The notes: generated by a model from the letters alone, not told the origin. Positions 12,100 through 25,084 are shown, counted from the stretch's first letter. The stretch: 64,000 nucleotides of DNA from Tillus elongatus (GCA_964006375.1 OZ023262.1:94521976-94585975); one strand, 5' to 3'. Numbers and translations: made by a program.

Positions 12100-12735
12100 T
12101 GACGTATTATGTTTAGGTTTACAGACAAAATAACATACTGTTAAAAATTACTTTTATAGAGATCTGACACGATTTTCTTTACATTTCCACCATATTATGC
12201 TACACTTTCAGTCTAAAACTGTATTTAGGGCCGTTAGTCCACCTACAAATATAGTGTACTTTAAAAATTGATTGAATGCCCCAGTCAAAAAACAAACTCT
12301 TGGTAAATTATTATTTTCATGTCGTCTGTCATTTGCGATATTTGTGTTGTTGGTTTGGGTAGTATGTTTTATGCCTGTTATTTATTTCGTTTGGTTACCG
12401 TTGATGTATGGTTTATACCTGTTGTATAATCAATCTACGCAAGGCAGTTAACTACTATGTCTGCTAGGCATTGGACTTTAACCATTAATTTGATTCAACG
12501 CATGTCTTTCAGATTTGATTTTAATTTGGAAAAACTATTGTAAACAAAATTTATTAAAATTCACAATATAGGTTTATTTGCACAATTTTTAGCCACATGT
12601 AAAGTCTCATTCTAGTTACTCTAATACTTACAAAATATAGTGTCAAAAATATCTTTGTATATTTAGCTGATTTGCGAACTCGTCCGCGGTCTTAACACAA
12701 TGAAGATATGTGCCAAGTTTCACTCAAATCAGTTG
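12100..12735. repeat. dispersed repeat, copy 2 of the ~0.6-kb pair
   Basis: Partner of 4790-5415 in the same orientation, about 7.3 kb away, with scattered substitutions and short indels. It runs into a (TA)n array at 12762. 11951-12100 has no feature I can name. Confidence 0.75.
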
Positions 12736-12758
12736 AGTATATTTTGAGTCAACGCTCG

Positions 12759-12862
<104 letters not shown>

Positions 12863-13019
12863 AATAAATTCAAGCGGACATTGGACTTGCCATTTTTGAT
12901 ATGTGCCAAATGTGTCAAAAGTCGTATAACTGCTGAAAGAACTCTAAAATCGTGAACGATGTCAAACAATTTTTCCCTGCAAACACGAATTCGATTAAAA
13001 ATGCAAAAATGCATGAAGA

Positions 13020-13977
13020 TAAGGCACGTTTGCTTTTAAAACAGTTAAATATTTATGACCAACGACTCATGGGTCACCCTGTGATTGTCAGGTTAATTTT
13101 ATAACATGAAGCTCAAGACGTTCTCTAATTAACGTATATAATATTATCTCGGATATTGTATAATAACGGAGATATGGGGCTTTACCGTAGAAATGGGCTG
13201 CCCTGTGAAAAAACTGAAACTGACGCTGGATCTGGGTTCTAGCGGCCTACTTCGCGCTCTTTTCAAAATATAAAAGTCGCAATCCTCTCAGTAGTGAACT
13301 TTCTTAACGAAAATTTGCACCACAAACTCTCTAACTAATTGTACTCTCAAAAAAGCATCTATTTGAAAATAAGGTAGATATTTTAGTAAAATGAAGGACA
13401 ATAGCGGTTTGAAAGCCTCTATAAAACACACTTCTCACGACTTTTGTTCTACAAAATTCGCATTTGCTTTAACATCCTTATCTAAAATATGTCAAGTTTG
13501 ATGTTTCAAATCGCAACATTGACTTTTACAAAGAAAGACTATAAAATTTCAAAGTATTTTTTCTAGTATTTCTCGACCTTTTTGTGATTAGAAGCCCTTG
13601 TGTAATACTCAGTAGTTTTTGTTAGTCTTACAAAATATTTTCGACTTCTGCTTTTCCCAGATAACCAGTGGCATCCAAATTATTTTTTAAAATGCTTATT
13701 ACATTTTTTTTGTTTTATCTTGGAGATCGCCATTTTGCTACACAAAATACGTCTTGTGTCGAAAGCTTGCCACCAAATTTGATGACCATAGCTTTGCTAT
13801 CTTGGGAGATAAAAAAATCCAAAAGAAGATAACATTTTCCTGAAAAAACGTGTCAATTATTCCTGGATAACAAACCTGTCTAAGCTACTTGCAAAACGAC
13901 GGTACCTGTCACATTTGATTTAAGTCGATCAACTATTTTTTAAGTTGTTGGTGTGGTACATACAAATAAACACACAC

Positions 13978-13981
<4 letters not shown>
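13020..13981. repeat. long copy of the (TA)n-carrying dispersed family
   Basis: Contains, in order, the modules CATGGGTCACCCTGTGATTG, GGATCTGGGTTCTAG with TTCGCGCTC, the AAAATGAAGGACAATAGCGG block, the AATCGCAACATTGAC block and finally ACTATTTTTTAAGTTGTTGG, immediately before a TA array. The same order is seen at 28500-29160 and 62850-63600. There is no open reading frame, so this is a non-coding mobile repeat. Confidence 0.78.

Positions 13982-14054
<73 letters not shown>
13982..14054. repeat. (TA)n array
   Basis: Pure TA array joining a dispersed-family copy directly to a truncated LINE. Confidence 0.97.
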
Positions 14055-14058
<4 letters not shown>

Positions 14059-15053
14059 TACAGCCTATGGCCTACCACTAAAACTCTGTCTGTACCTGGA
14101 CAGCAAATTTCCTCTCCAACCGGAGCATTTCTGTTGTCGTGGACGGCCATTCCTCTCAACTGTATACAATTAATGCAGGAGTCCCTCAAGGTTCAGCTTT
14201 AGCCCCTACTTTGTTTCTTCTCCACATCAATGGCCTGCTCTCTAGCACATCCAACCTAGTTCACAGCTACGCGGACCAGAGCACCATCCTCTCAGATGTA
14301 CAATATTCTAAGCCTGTCTCTTTAGTCCAGTTAGATGAAGATGTCAGACTCATGGAGGGTTCTGTCTTTGTGGATCTCCAAAAAATATGATACTGGGGAA
14401 GTCTACTAAGGAATCTTGTACAAGTCAACTCCACCAAATCTCAGTCTTGCTTTCTATCTCATAAGAGATACACTAGCCCTAGACCCATCACAATGAACAA
14501 CCAGGTTATTCAAAGTAATGAGTCCTTTTCACTTGTTGGAATTTCTGTGGATCGAAATCTCAATTGGCACCAACATGTCACATCAATTGCAGAAGCGGAT
14601 GCTAAGAAATTAGGTCTCCTCTTCCGGGCTCGCAAATACTTTTCCCCAGCTAATCTCTATACCTTATTCACTTCACAAATAAGGCCAAACCTCGAATACT
14701 GCTCCCACATCTGGGGTGCCGCTGCCTCCTCTACAGTCGCTATCCTGGACCCCATTGGTCTCATCGGTAACCCTACCCTCACCCAAAGGCTGCGATCCGT
14801 TGCCCACCGACGTGCTGTTGGTGACCTCTCTTTTTTATAGATATCTGCACGGGCACTGCTCCGAGGAGTTTTCTTACAAAGTTCGTCCAACTGCTGTCCC
14901 AACAGATCGACCAGGGGACCAGAGCGAATGCACTCTTTTACTGTCCAGGTCAGCAGACATAGAACATCGTGTTATGCCGGCTCTTTTGTCCCGAGGAAAA
15001 CTAAGACTCAATCACTATCTTATTTTTATTCTTATTAGCATCCGGACCTGAGT
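14054..15053 (+). pseudogene. jockey/CR1-like LINE, 3' part of reverse transcriptase
   Basis: Begins inside the RT domain just after the TA array. Landmarks: NAGVPQGSALAPTLFLLHI (RT motif B), then SYADQST where the catalytic motif C should read ADD, and the C-terminal thumb part VGISVDRNLNWHQHV and SQIRPNLEYCSHIWG. An in-frame TGA at 14388-14390 and a frameshift near 14840 interrupt it; the tail in another frame reads FTVQVSRHRTSCYA. The RT motif and the nearly identical NNQVIQSNESFSLVGIS stretch show the same family as the LINE at 49390-52540. It is 5'-truncated, as usual for LINEs. 15054-15640 may be its 3' UTR; I see no gene there. Confidence 0.85.
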
Positions 15054-15645
15054 AGGTCGGTAAACTGCATCCATACTATATTAGATGGTGCAATAATAGC
15101 CATCTAATTGGCATACCAATCTGCCATTCGACATCTGGTACGTCGCTAAACTGCATCCAAACGACATTAGATGTGCAATAACCCATAACATCTAATTTGG
15201 CATTACATCTTGTCTGGAAGGTCCATTCTTCAAATAGACCATCCATTTCACTTGACTTTTTATTTTTTTCCCTGTTGTTGCTGCGACATTCCGTCAGTCT
15301 CATTTTCACTGTGTTGAGGTACAAAATTGTACTGTTTAAATTTTCAGAAACTCACTTTGTTTCAGGTAAGGATATGTCGATTTTCGTTTCAGATCAGCCA
15401 GTTTCTTATTATTACTGTTATTATTGGCATTTATTTGATTTAGGTGAATTTATTTTTAAGTTAAAATAAATTGATTATCACTTCCATATTTATTATTAAG
15501 TTATTGATGCTGGAAACCTTTAGATGTTTTTTATCTTTTCGCATTGAGAACGCAATATTTAATTTAAAATTTAACTTTGTCTTGATATAAATTTACAGAT
15601 TATAATTTATTTCGAAGGTAGCCTTTTGTAGACACCCACGGTATG

Positions 15646-15647
<2 letters not shown>

Positions 15648-15719
<72 letters not shown>
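15648..15719. repeat. (TA)n array
   Basis: TA array directly left of the mariner element at 15720. Confidence 0.97.
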
Positions 15720-15722
<3 letters not shown>

Positions 15723-18074
15723 GCTGTTTCAAAAAACATGCACCATCGCTCGTGGAGCAATTCCTTACAAAAAAATAAGAAAAAAAGTTCCTGTGCACAT
15801 GGGCCCGGAAACGCATAGTTTCCAATATACAGGGAGTTGAATTTTATTTTTTTTAAATTTTTTATAAATAATTTCAAAACCACTGGATTGATTTTAATGA
15901 AACTTGGAACTTGAAAGTGTATTATGAAAGTGCATATTTTCAAGTGAAAATATGCTTACAACTGCGTCAGTGGCGTGCGTACGGGGTACCTGTAAAAATT
16001 CATTTGGGGAAAAAATATGTGCGCCACTGTCTTTTTCCAATTTTGATACATCAGTTATGAAGCTTATTGCATAATCCACAAAAGCTACCTCTTGGTATTT
16101 TTTCGTTCAGGGTATCCCTTAGGAGATATGATTAATTTTATAAAAAGGGGCAAAGTACCGATTCGTTGGAGTAATGAAAACAGTAATCGTAAAGTGCCAT
16201 GAAACTATAATTTTTGACAGTTCTCTAAATTCTACAATTTTGAAGTGCTTTGTAGGCGTCAAAAGAGGTTTCGTGCTATTCTTTAAATTTTGATACGATG
16301 CAGTATTTTCGTTTTTAGTTATTTGTTGATACTGAGCTGCTCATTAATATTATTTCCTCCTCTCAAGATGGTTTTCATTAAGTACACTTCAGCGGATTTG
16401 ACTGATATGTTGTTAATTTATGGACAAACAAATCAAAATGCTAGACAAGCTGTGCGAGTTTATCAGGAAACTTATCCGCAAAGAAGAATTCCTGACAAAA
16501 ATATTTTCCCACGTATTGTATGACATTTGAGAGAAACTGGTTCTTTAAAACCTTTAAAAGCTGACTCTGGACGCAGAAGATACCGCCGAACTGTACGAGT
16601 TGAAGAGGCAGTATTAAATAGAGTTGAACGTGATCCTAGTACAAGTACGAGAATTATTGCCACCGAACTGGGTAATATTTCGGCATCATCAGTTCACAGA
16701 ACTCTGAAGGATCAAAGTTTATATCCCTATCATTTTACACGTGTCCAGGAACTTCTACCTAGAGACTTTCAACCAAGGGTAATGTTTTGTCAGTGGTTCT
16801 TAAACAAACTTAGGCACGACCAACATTTTTCTAAACGTGTACTATTAACTGATGAGGCGTCATTAACGCGAACAGGTATCGTAAATTTTCACAATTTACA
16901 TACATGGGCCGATGAAAACCCACACTCTCTAAGAGTTGCAAATTCGCAGTATCAATTTTCTATCAATATTTAGGCTGCTATTATTGAAAATCATATAATT
17001 GTTCCGGTTGTTCTACCGAATCGTCTTGACCATGAATCATATTTAAACTTTTTACAAAATGATTTGCCGTTGTTACTACCGCTTTTTATGAGAAATGGTA
17101 CAATGTGGTTTCAGCATGATGGTGCGCCCGCACATTTTGCAGCAGTTGTAAGCACATATTTAGCCAACACATACGGTCACCGATGGATTGGTCGTGGAGA
17201 TCCGGTGTCATGGCCACATCGATCTCCGGACCTGAATCCTCTCGATTTTTATTTGTGGGGTCATTTAAAAGAAATAGTGTATAAAACACCAGTAAATACA
17301 CGAGAAGAATTGTTGGGAAAAATAGAATATGCATTTGACAGCATTAGAGAAGATCAAAATATTTGCAGAAGAGTAAGAAGATCTTTGCGCAGAAGGTTAA
17401 ATAATTGTAACGACGCTAATGGTGGTCACTTTCAACATTTTCTTTAGCTTTGTTATTAAAGTCAATTGAGTAATGTACAAAAAACAAGAGTTTGGAAAAA
17501 TCATGGTGTCTTTACGATTACACTTTTCATTTTTTATTTTTATTTTTTATTTATCATTTTTTATCAATGTTTGTAATATTCATTTCAATGTTTATCACCA
17601 ATAAGTTTTACGTAGGTTAGTTATTTGCACGTTTATTGCTGTAATGTTTACTGTATGTTTTGTTTTTCATATTCTTATGGTTGCAATAAACATATATTAT
17701 TATTATTATTACGCCGACTAATCGGTATTTTGCCCCTTTTTATAAAATTAATCATATCTCCTTCTCCTAGGGGATACCCTGAACGAAAAAATACCAAGAG
17801 TCAGCTTTTGTGGCTTATGTAATAAGCTTCATAACTGATGTATCAAAATTGGAAAAAGACAGTGGCGCACATATTTTTTCCCCAAATGAATTTTTACAGT
17901 TACCCCGTACGCACGCCACTGACGCAGTTGTAAGCAGATTTTTACTTGAAAATATGGACTTTCATAATACACTTTCAAGTTCCAAGTTTCATCAAAATCG
18001 ATCCAGTGGTTTTGAAACAATTTATAAAAAATTAAAAAAAAATAATTAAAATTCAACTCTCTGTATATTAGCCC

Positions 18075-18075
<1 letters not shown>
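15720..18075 (+). mobile_element. mariner family B with ~340-bp inverted repeats
   Basis: Sequence from about 15824 to 16170 returns in inverted orientation at about 17725-18067. Matching landmarks: AATATACAGGGAGTTGAATT with its inverse near 18045-18066, CTGCGTCAGTGGCGTGCGTAC with its inverse near 17905-17930, and TTTATAAAAAGGGGCAAA with its inverse near 17730. The left side has about 100 extra bp starting TACAGGCTGTTTC; the right side ends at GCCCG before a TA array, so the right tip seems lost. Arms this long are unusual for mariner, where 20-30 bp is typical. Confidence 0.85.
16368..17447 (+). pseudogene. mariner family B transposase, interrupted by two stop codons only
   Basis: One frame runs from MVFIKYTSADLTDML (start at 16368) to GGHFQHFL at 17447, 359 codons, the size of a complete transposase. 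Order: DUF4817-like helix-turn-helix (VYQETYPQRRIPD, HLRETGSL), second helix-turn-helix (RIIATELGNISASSVHRTL, YPYHF), DDE_3 domain with LLTDEAS, FQHDGAPAHF and SPDLNPLDFYLWG. All three acidic residues are present, the third as Asp. It is broken by TGA at 16521-16523 and TAG at 16971-16973, where relatives have Arg and Trp; both fit single transitions. No frameshift is seen. It looks recently dead, or the stops may be polymorphic. Confidence 0.88.
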
Positions 18076-18162
<87 letters not shown>

Positions 18163-18310
18163 TAGGAGACTTGTGTCGCGCTTATTTGAAGAAATGTTTT
18201 CAAAAATGAAAAGTCGCGTTTTCCTCAATAGTCAATTTTTTCAAAGAAAATAAAAATAAAATACTTGACATTAATAACATTCTCCAGCGTAACGCACTTG
18301 CTGCGTCCAG
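18076..18310. repeat. (TA)n array plus dispersed-family end
   Basis: TA array to about 18158, then GTCGCGCTTATTTGAAG, AAAAGTCGCG, and the family terminus CGTAACGCACTTGCTGCGTC ending near 18310. 18311-19070 contains no gene or repeat I recognise. Confidence 0.78.
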
Positions 18311-19074
18311 ACTTTTGAAAATCTATTGTAACCTAGCATCAAACCAGTTAAGTAAATAATTTAATATCATGAATCTTTCGGATAGAAATGGAGTATGTGT
18401 ATAATGGGGTAGAAAATAAGTGGAGAACTAATTATCCCTTTATCTGGCAATCTCCAAAGATATCAAACTTCAAACAGCCTTCCTAATCACGGTTCGGAAA
18501 TGGATGTTTTTCTGTGTACAACGGCTTGTAGGCGGACGCTTCTATGTAAACAATCCGCATATAAAATAGGGTTTCAATCTAGAATGATTAACGATAGGGT
18601 TGATTTATACGCTTCCCTATTGATTAATCACAGTTCCGTATGCTACAAGTCCACTTAAGTGGCTACTTGAGTGCATATAACTTTCTCTTCCGCTTGATTC
18701 AGGTCACAAAATAATTAATGAGTTTATGAAGTTCACTTAGGGGAGGTATTTGACACACGTAATCATCGCTTAATCAATTTATCTAGGGTTCGTTTGGGTG
18801 AGAAATTCATTTAGTTGATATATCGTAGCTAGCAACAAGTTAGATACGGTTCCAGTTTGAGTAATGTTTTATTTTAACTTTGTAAATTACGTTCTCCTGA
18901 TTAAACATATACGTCGATGCTGGCCGCGCATCAAGATTGATTGTTTTAACATTGGAAAAATAAATTGTCCTTCCTTTTTGTTCTAAGACACTCGGTCTAA
19001 TAAAATGTCTCTCAGAAGTTCGGTGTACTAACGTATATTTCGTAAGGTATCAAAGAATAAAGTACTAAAGCATT

Positions 19075-19184
19075 AGTGAATTTTCGTTAAGAAAATTCAC
19101 TTATTGAGAGGAGACTTTCGACAAAAATTTTCAACTGAGCGCGAATTAGAGCCCCTAGAACCCACATCCAATGTCTGTTTGAAT

Positions 19185-19269
<85 letters not shown>

Positions 19270-19270
19270 G
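19075..19270. repeat. dispersed-family module plus (TA)n array
   Basis: Begins TAGTGAATTTTCGTTAAGAAAATTCACTTA in two arms (the terminal stem-loop), then GAGCGCGAATTAGAGCCCCTAG, then TTGAATCT and a TA array with one GT interruption. 19271-19557 is a moderately GC-rich single-copy stretch with no recognised product on either strand. Confidence 0.8.
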
Positions 19271-19557
19271 GCATTATTCGGAAGACACTCAATTCGAGGG
19301 CAACAACCAAAATCGTCACGGAGGCAAAGAAATCACCTGCGTGGGCATCCGGATGATGCTGCAAATGTGCACTGGTTGCCTGTTGTGACTCCGTGTATTT
19401 TTGCTTCTTCATCCAGAGTGTTCCCATCATCACCTGGCTATACCGTACTGATGATAGCTAATAAGCTTGAAACATGTGTATGCGGTTGTCTCCTTGCAGC
19501 CTTGCCCTTAGCCTTTCTCCGTGTATAGTAAACAGAAATGCCATGTTAAAAATCCAG

Positions 19558-19661
<104 letters not shown>

Positions 19662-20468
19662 CGCAGCGAAAACTCACAAAATACTCAACTGATTTCAACA
19701 ACACTTGGAACATGTACTCATTTTGTTACAATCGTATATCAGCTACAACGGACATATTTGTGACCAAAAATATACGAAAATATTTTTAAATACGCTATAT
19801 TTTTTTAAAGTATTAGAGTTACTGGAATGAGACGTTACATGTAGTAGTTACCTCTGTTGTGATTTTTAGGTAATTTGGTTCATAAAATTTGGATTTTTTT
19901 CCAAATAAAATATAAAACCGGAAAGCCATGAATTGAAACAAGTTAAGTGGTTAAAGTACGACGCCTGACAAAGACAGGGAAGTTATCTGCCATGTCTAGA
20001 TTGATACATAGCAGGTATACATTATAATACAACGATAGCCAAACAATACAAAAAACACGCGTAAGACAGGATTGCCACAACAATAATAATATTCAACGTA
20101 CACACCCCAACGTCCGCCTTCGGGTATATTCGGAGTCTCCGATTTGTAGAATGTTCAAAGAATGGCCTAATTTGAAAGTGAGGGAGAAAATAGGAAACTT
20201 TTATATCAGCTGCTTGGAGTAAAAACCAGATGTGATACTGTGTTGTCTATTTATTGTGGTTTGACAGTTATCTTTTGAGTTTAGGTTAATGATTAAATAT
20301 GGTTTTAGAATTGGGAACCAAAGAATATTAACCTTAATATTCGTTGAATAATTTTCAAGTAGGTAAATTATTTGAATAACGAAGACGTACCTACCTTCCT
20401 GACTTTTATGAATTCAGAAGTAGGTACATTTTGTTTGTTTTCATTTGTTGTGTTGAAAAGCTATTAGA

Positions 20469-20548
20469 ATGGATCGCAGAAGAAGTTTGGGTTTGGTCCA
20501 CCATAACGGATTCTTATACAAAATGAGGCACACAGAAACTTACACAAG
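20469..20548 (+). CDS. candidate first coding exon of a FLYWCH-like protein
   Basis: ATG at 20469 opens 26 codons, MDRRRSLGLVHHNGFLYK then MRHTETYT, ending in AAG before GTAGGT, a good splice donor. FLYWCH zinc fingers start with an xNGFLYxxxR-type strand and then xYWxC; NGFLYKMRHTETYTR fits the beginning. The candidate continuation lies at 26624. The similarity is short. It could be a chance exon, a relic, or part of a transposon-derived FLYWCH gene, which are common in insects. Confidence 0.33.
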
Positions 20549-20587
20549 GTAGGTTAAGTAAATATTTCAACAGACATTTTTTAAATG

Positions 20588-21135
20588 TTGATATTAATGA
20601 ATTTTCACCAAGAAAATTTGTGTATTTTTACTAAAAAAATTTACCAATAGAGAACTTGTTTTTTAAAAACAATTTTTTTGTTGAAACAACCGGTTGCATT
20701 ATGTTGATCTTAAACGAAATCGTCCAGGCGATTAACAAAGAAAAATAAGTGCCACGTATTTGGCAAATACATTCCTTTTCTAAATATGAATTTACTTTTC
20801 TTCTGGAAAGCTTTATAACTTAAAGGAAATTTTTAATACAAGTCTCTTATATAAAGACTTGCAGTATCTAGATATACCAAATTTTAATTTTCTATCTTTA
20901 TAGAAAATTGAAATTCGGGCGTTTAATTTTTTTTTCGAAAGGAGAGATAGGGAGATATCGATGGTAACAGAAACAATTTTTCAGATGAGCGCGTACTAGG
21001 ATCTTTAAAATCTTCAATGCCTGTCTAAATCAAAAGTATTAATTTTGGTAATATTATGCCGTACTAATATAATAATGTACAATTATTATGAAAATTCACT
21101 ACCATAACGTACTTGCTGCGTCCCGATTTTTTTGG
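20588..21135. repeat. dispersed-family copy without TA array
   Basis: Starts ATGAATTTTCACCAAGAAAATT. From 20925 it follows the family order GAGATATCGATGG, TCAGATGAGCGCG, TACTAGGAT, and it ends AAAATTCACTACCATAACG + TACTTGCTGCGTCCCGA. The terminal GTCCCGA matches the copy ending at 59684. Confidence 0.75.
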
Positions 21136-21294
21136 GTGTATCAGAACATTTTTTGTAGGCAAATTATATAATAAAATAATAACTACTCTCTGTTTGTTAA
21201 AGCATTGGCTAAATCAGAATCAAACTAGTTTGAAGTTTTAACTCTTTCTAAAATTATTGAACGTTTACGTAGTATACAGCATGAATAAGACACG

Positions 21295-21905
21295 AGAAAA
21301 AAAGTCTGGACGTAGCACGTGCGTTATGGTAGCGAATTTCTATGTTTCTAAGGGTACATATGTTGTTATGTTTTTTATTTAGTGTTTCTGTAGAAACCAT
21401 TTTTGTAAGATTTTTGTGATATGTTGGTAACTAGTAATAAATGTTTAATAAGTTAATTAAAAAAAATGTTAAATTTGTTTGAAAAATAAAATTTTGTGTA
21501 ACATTACCGAAGGCAATTTCTGTAAAAAGCAAATGGTGAATTGTTGTAAACGAAATTTTTGCAGATTTTTATAATTTTTTTTGTACTATAGCTGTTTGTG
21601 AACAATTATATCTTGGCAGGTGCGTAAATAGATTGAACGGGCTGGTTGGCCAGGAAAATCGGACCAGTTTTTTTCTTAACTTTTCAAGTTTATTTTCGGA
21701 AAATATTTGTACTTTTTGAAACAACAAAGCTATTTTAATAAAACATGGTACATTGTTACTACTCTATAGGTTACGCTGCCAACCAAACGTCCGTCTTTTA
21801 AAAACAAGACATATTTGCCATTATAAACATTTTCCCTAAAATTCGCCATTATAAACATTTTTCCTAAAATTCGCTCCCATCACGCAGTTTCTGCGTCCAT
21901 ACTTT
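21295..21905. repeat. two opposed dispersed-family ends
   Basis: At 21300-21345 the terminus appears inverted (GTCTGGACGTAGCACGTGCG, ATGGTAGCGAATTT). At 21700-21905 it appears in direct form with its body (ACATGGTACATTGTTACTAC, ATTCGCTCCCATCACGCAG). So two copies meet head to head, or one element carries both ends. 21906-22180 shows no feature. Confidence 0.68.
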
Positions 21906-22179
21906 TTAAAACTGATCCCTACATGAATCATAATATCATGAGATCATAAATGTTAAAATTTAGAAGACTAGAGTCTGTTGGTGTAGAAAATCTTGTACAA
22001 AAGTTGAAGCTGAGGTTATGCCCTTCACTTCTAAAATGCAAAACACAAATGCAGGCTGTTACATTTTAAATCAATGAATTACGCAGCTTGAATTACTTAA
22101 AATTCAGATATTGTTTGAGAGCGCTCTGTATATGCCATTTCAATTTTTTTAAGGAATAATATAAAACAAACCTCTCTGA

Positions 22180-23108
22180 AAAATATACAGCACGAAATCG
22201 TCCATCGAGAAGAAGTTTTGAATAATTGATAGGAGTTTTTCGAAGAACTGGAAGCGTATCATATGAAAAGACCAATCAACAAAGTCCAATTACCAGCAAT
22301 GAAGAAAATGTGTTTGCGGTCGTTGGATCCCTTATAGAAAATCAACATTTAATCCAGCGCAAAGTCAGTCAGGAAACGGCGTTGAGCAGGCAGAGCATTG
22401 GCAGAATAATTAGAAAACACAAATTTCATCCCTACCATATCCAATTAAATCAAGAACTTTCAGATGCTGACTTCAATCGACGACTTGATTTATGTATATC
22501 GGCATTAGCGGTGTTGGGTGAGAATGAACACTCTTTAGATTATATACTGTTTACAGACAAATCTACTTTCCATAGTAATGGCTTGGTAAACAGACATAAT
22601 TTTCATTACTGCGCTGACGAAAATCCACATTTTTGTCGCTATTAACCATCAGAATCGTTGGTCTATTAATGTGTGGGGTGGAATATTAGGGACAAGAGTA
22701 ATGGGTGCTTACTTTTTCAATGGACACCTAAACGGAGATATGTTTCATAGGTTTCTTCTTCAAAGTTTGCCTCAACTTTTGGAAGACGTCCCACTATCTC
22801 TTATAAGGCGGATCTGGCTACAACTGGATGGTGCTTCGGCACATTTTCAAGAACTTAGAAGACATTTTCCCAATAAATGGTTAAAACGAGGAGGTCCACA
22901 AAACTCGGCAGCCAGATCGCCAGACCTAATATATGTTGATTTTTTATTGTGGCGACATGTCAAGAATATGATATATGAAATGCCTGCGACCACACAAGAT
23001 GACATGAAACAACGCAAACGGAATGCTTTCAGTACAATATCGCCGCAAATGTTGCTCAATGTCAAACGTCTAACTTTAGACAAATTTCTTAAGAGACAAC
23101 AATTTTAG
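22180..23108 (+). pseudogene. mariner-like transposase (third family), frameshifted
   Basis: A remnant helix-turn-helix (YTARNRPSRRSFE, LIGVFRRTGSV) is followed by RKVSQETALSRQSIGRIIRK and HKFHPYHIQLNQEL, then the catalytic motifs LFTDKSTFHS, LQLDGASAHF and RSPDLIYVDFLLW. The residue after the first Asp is Lys where Glu is usual. A +1 shift near 22640 separates the first and second Asp, and the N-terminal 30-40 residues are gone or degraded. No terminal inverted repeats are evident within 200 bp on either side. The closest relative in the window is the fragment at 10050-10590 (similar RKHKFHPYHIQ-type linker). Confidence 0.83.
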
Positions 23109-23419
23109 ATAACAAATGCAGATTCAAATGAAGTAAGTTGGATTAGAAAAAAATTTTATCCGTAAAAGTTATGGCCATTACAAGTATACCCGGAAGCAAA
23201 AAACATACTTCCGGTTTGGAAAATTGGTTAGATTTTTCACGAATGATGTGTCTAAATGAGCTAAAATCAGCTGCCAAAATTCGTTGACATGGCTCAATTC
23301 TTTACCCAGTTATACACAAAAAAACTGTTCTATTTTCAACTTTGGAGGGCTATAACTTAAAAACTAAGAGAATTTAACTAACTTTTTTTCGATAAATCTT
23401 CATCACACGTATCTACTGT

Positions 23420-24420
23420 TAAGAGTTGTCAATGTATTTACACCGATAACTTAAAAAACAATGGACCGATTTTGATGAAATTTGGTAGGTGCCTTCCTTT
23501 TGTAAGTGGCTTAGATTCGTTAGCCAAGAAAATCGGACCAGTTTTTCTTGGATGATTTTGGCTTTTCTTTTAGGAAAAAAATTATCTCTGAAAATAAAGC
23601 TGTGGCAACCTAATTTGGTACTTAGATTTACACTATTAAACCTACCCTACATGTCAAAGTTAGGATCTCCAAGTTGAAAGAAAACAAATTAAGTCATTTA
23701 AGAAAAATTTTGGGTGCCACTGATGACCAGATAAATGCACAAAACCAAAATATTTTCTGTGGATAACAAGATTAAATTACAGACAATGATAAGGTTTTCT
23801 TGACGAAAACGGTCAAGAAATAACAGAAAAATTACTTTGAAAATTTTATAGTTTTTGTTCCTAAAATTCCAAAGTCGCGATTTGAAACGTCAAAATTGGC
23901 AATTTTTAGACGTAGAACCTGAAACAAGTACGAGCTATGTAAAGTAAATGTTGCAATAAATGTATTTCACAGCCTTAAGTTATAGCTTCAACCATCATTC
24001 TCCTTCATTTTACTAAAATATTTCCAGAAAATTCATTTTAAATAGACCCCTTCTCTGACAATTTGGCAGTGGTTTCAGGTATAGAGTTTGTGGTTTAATA
24101 GTCTATACCTTTTCGCGAATTTTCGTAGAAAAAATTCTTTATTGAGAAGACCTCGACTTTAAAAATTTTAAAATATATCTTCAAATGAGTGCGAGTTAGG
24201 CGTCTCCGAGGTCAATTTCAGTTTCTACATGTTTAGATATCTACAGAGTGGTGCATTTTTACTTTAAAGCTCAATACATTGGTTATTATACAAGATATAG
24301 GAAAATATTATAAAAGTTGTTTATAGGGTGTTTTGAGCTGCATCTTATAAAATTATGTTGACAATCGCAGGTTGGCCCATAAGTCGTTGGTGATACAAGT
24401 TTTCTTTTTGTTTTATGGAA
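23420..24420. repeat. long dispersed-family copy without TA array
   Basis: Runs through AACAATGGACCGATTTTG, AAGAAAATCGGACCAG, the AAAGTCGCGATTTGAAACG block, CTTCATTTTACTAAAATATT, GCGAATTTTCGTAGAAAAAATT, AAATGAGTGCGAGTTAGG and GGCCCATAAGTCG. Orientation and order match the copy at 46313-46990. 23109-23420 holds a short CCGGAAG...CTTCCGG inverted pair and no gene. Confidence 0.75.
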
Positions 24421-25084
24421 CAGCCCATTTGTTGTAGCATTATTGCATTTTCAATTCAATTTTAATGCATGCTTGGAAGAAGAAAAAATCTACATCGCCC
24501 ACCGTTTTCGAGTTATTTCGATTATTTTTCAACTTTTTACATTTTGGAACATATCAAAAATTGTGATACGGCGTTTATACCAATGCAAATCGAAGTCGCA
24601 TGAAAACGACGCATTTAGAAAGGTTTTCACTTACGTATACCAATAGAGAGGAGAGTCTTATGAAAGTGACTCATTCAGAGAGGTTTTCGTTTAATATTAT
24701 TTGTCGAAAAAATCGAGATGCCGTTTACAGAGCGCTCTCAAATAGTGACTGAATATAGAAACATTTGAACTGTCGTAATTCATTTTTTTCAAACTGAGCA
24801 ACTCCCTATACCTACAGTTTTGGAAATGTTTTTGCATTTTCCTATTTTTTAAACTTAGTTGCATATTAGGTATATAATTTGGATTTTATGTATCCTTTAG
24901 GCAAATTTTTTGTAAAAAAGTAATCAATTTTCCCGAAAAATTTTTCGTTGTTCAGTAGAAATCATTGTTTGTAAGATTTTTGTGACATTTTGGTTATAAA
25001 TGTTTAAGTTATTGTAAAAAAATATTTCGCATTTGCGTGAAAAAATTGTTTGCAAATTTTCAAGTACATTTTATTTGGGTGTTC

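Noticed and set aside
19155..19528. Open frames on both strands beside the TA arrays
   Set aside because: No known domain, no splice context that fits, and part of the length is TA repeat.
22093..22275. Minus-strand 60-residue frame overlapping a mariner start
   Set aside because: Shadow of the plus-strand helix-turn-helix remnant (PSRRSFE, RRTGSV).
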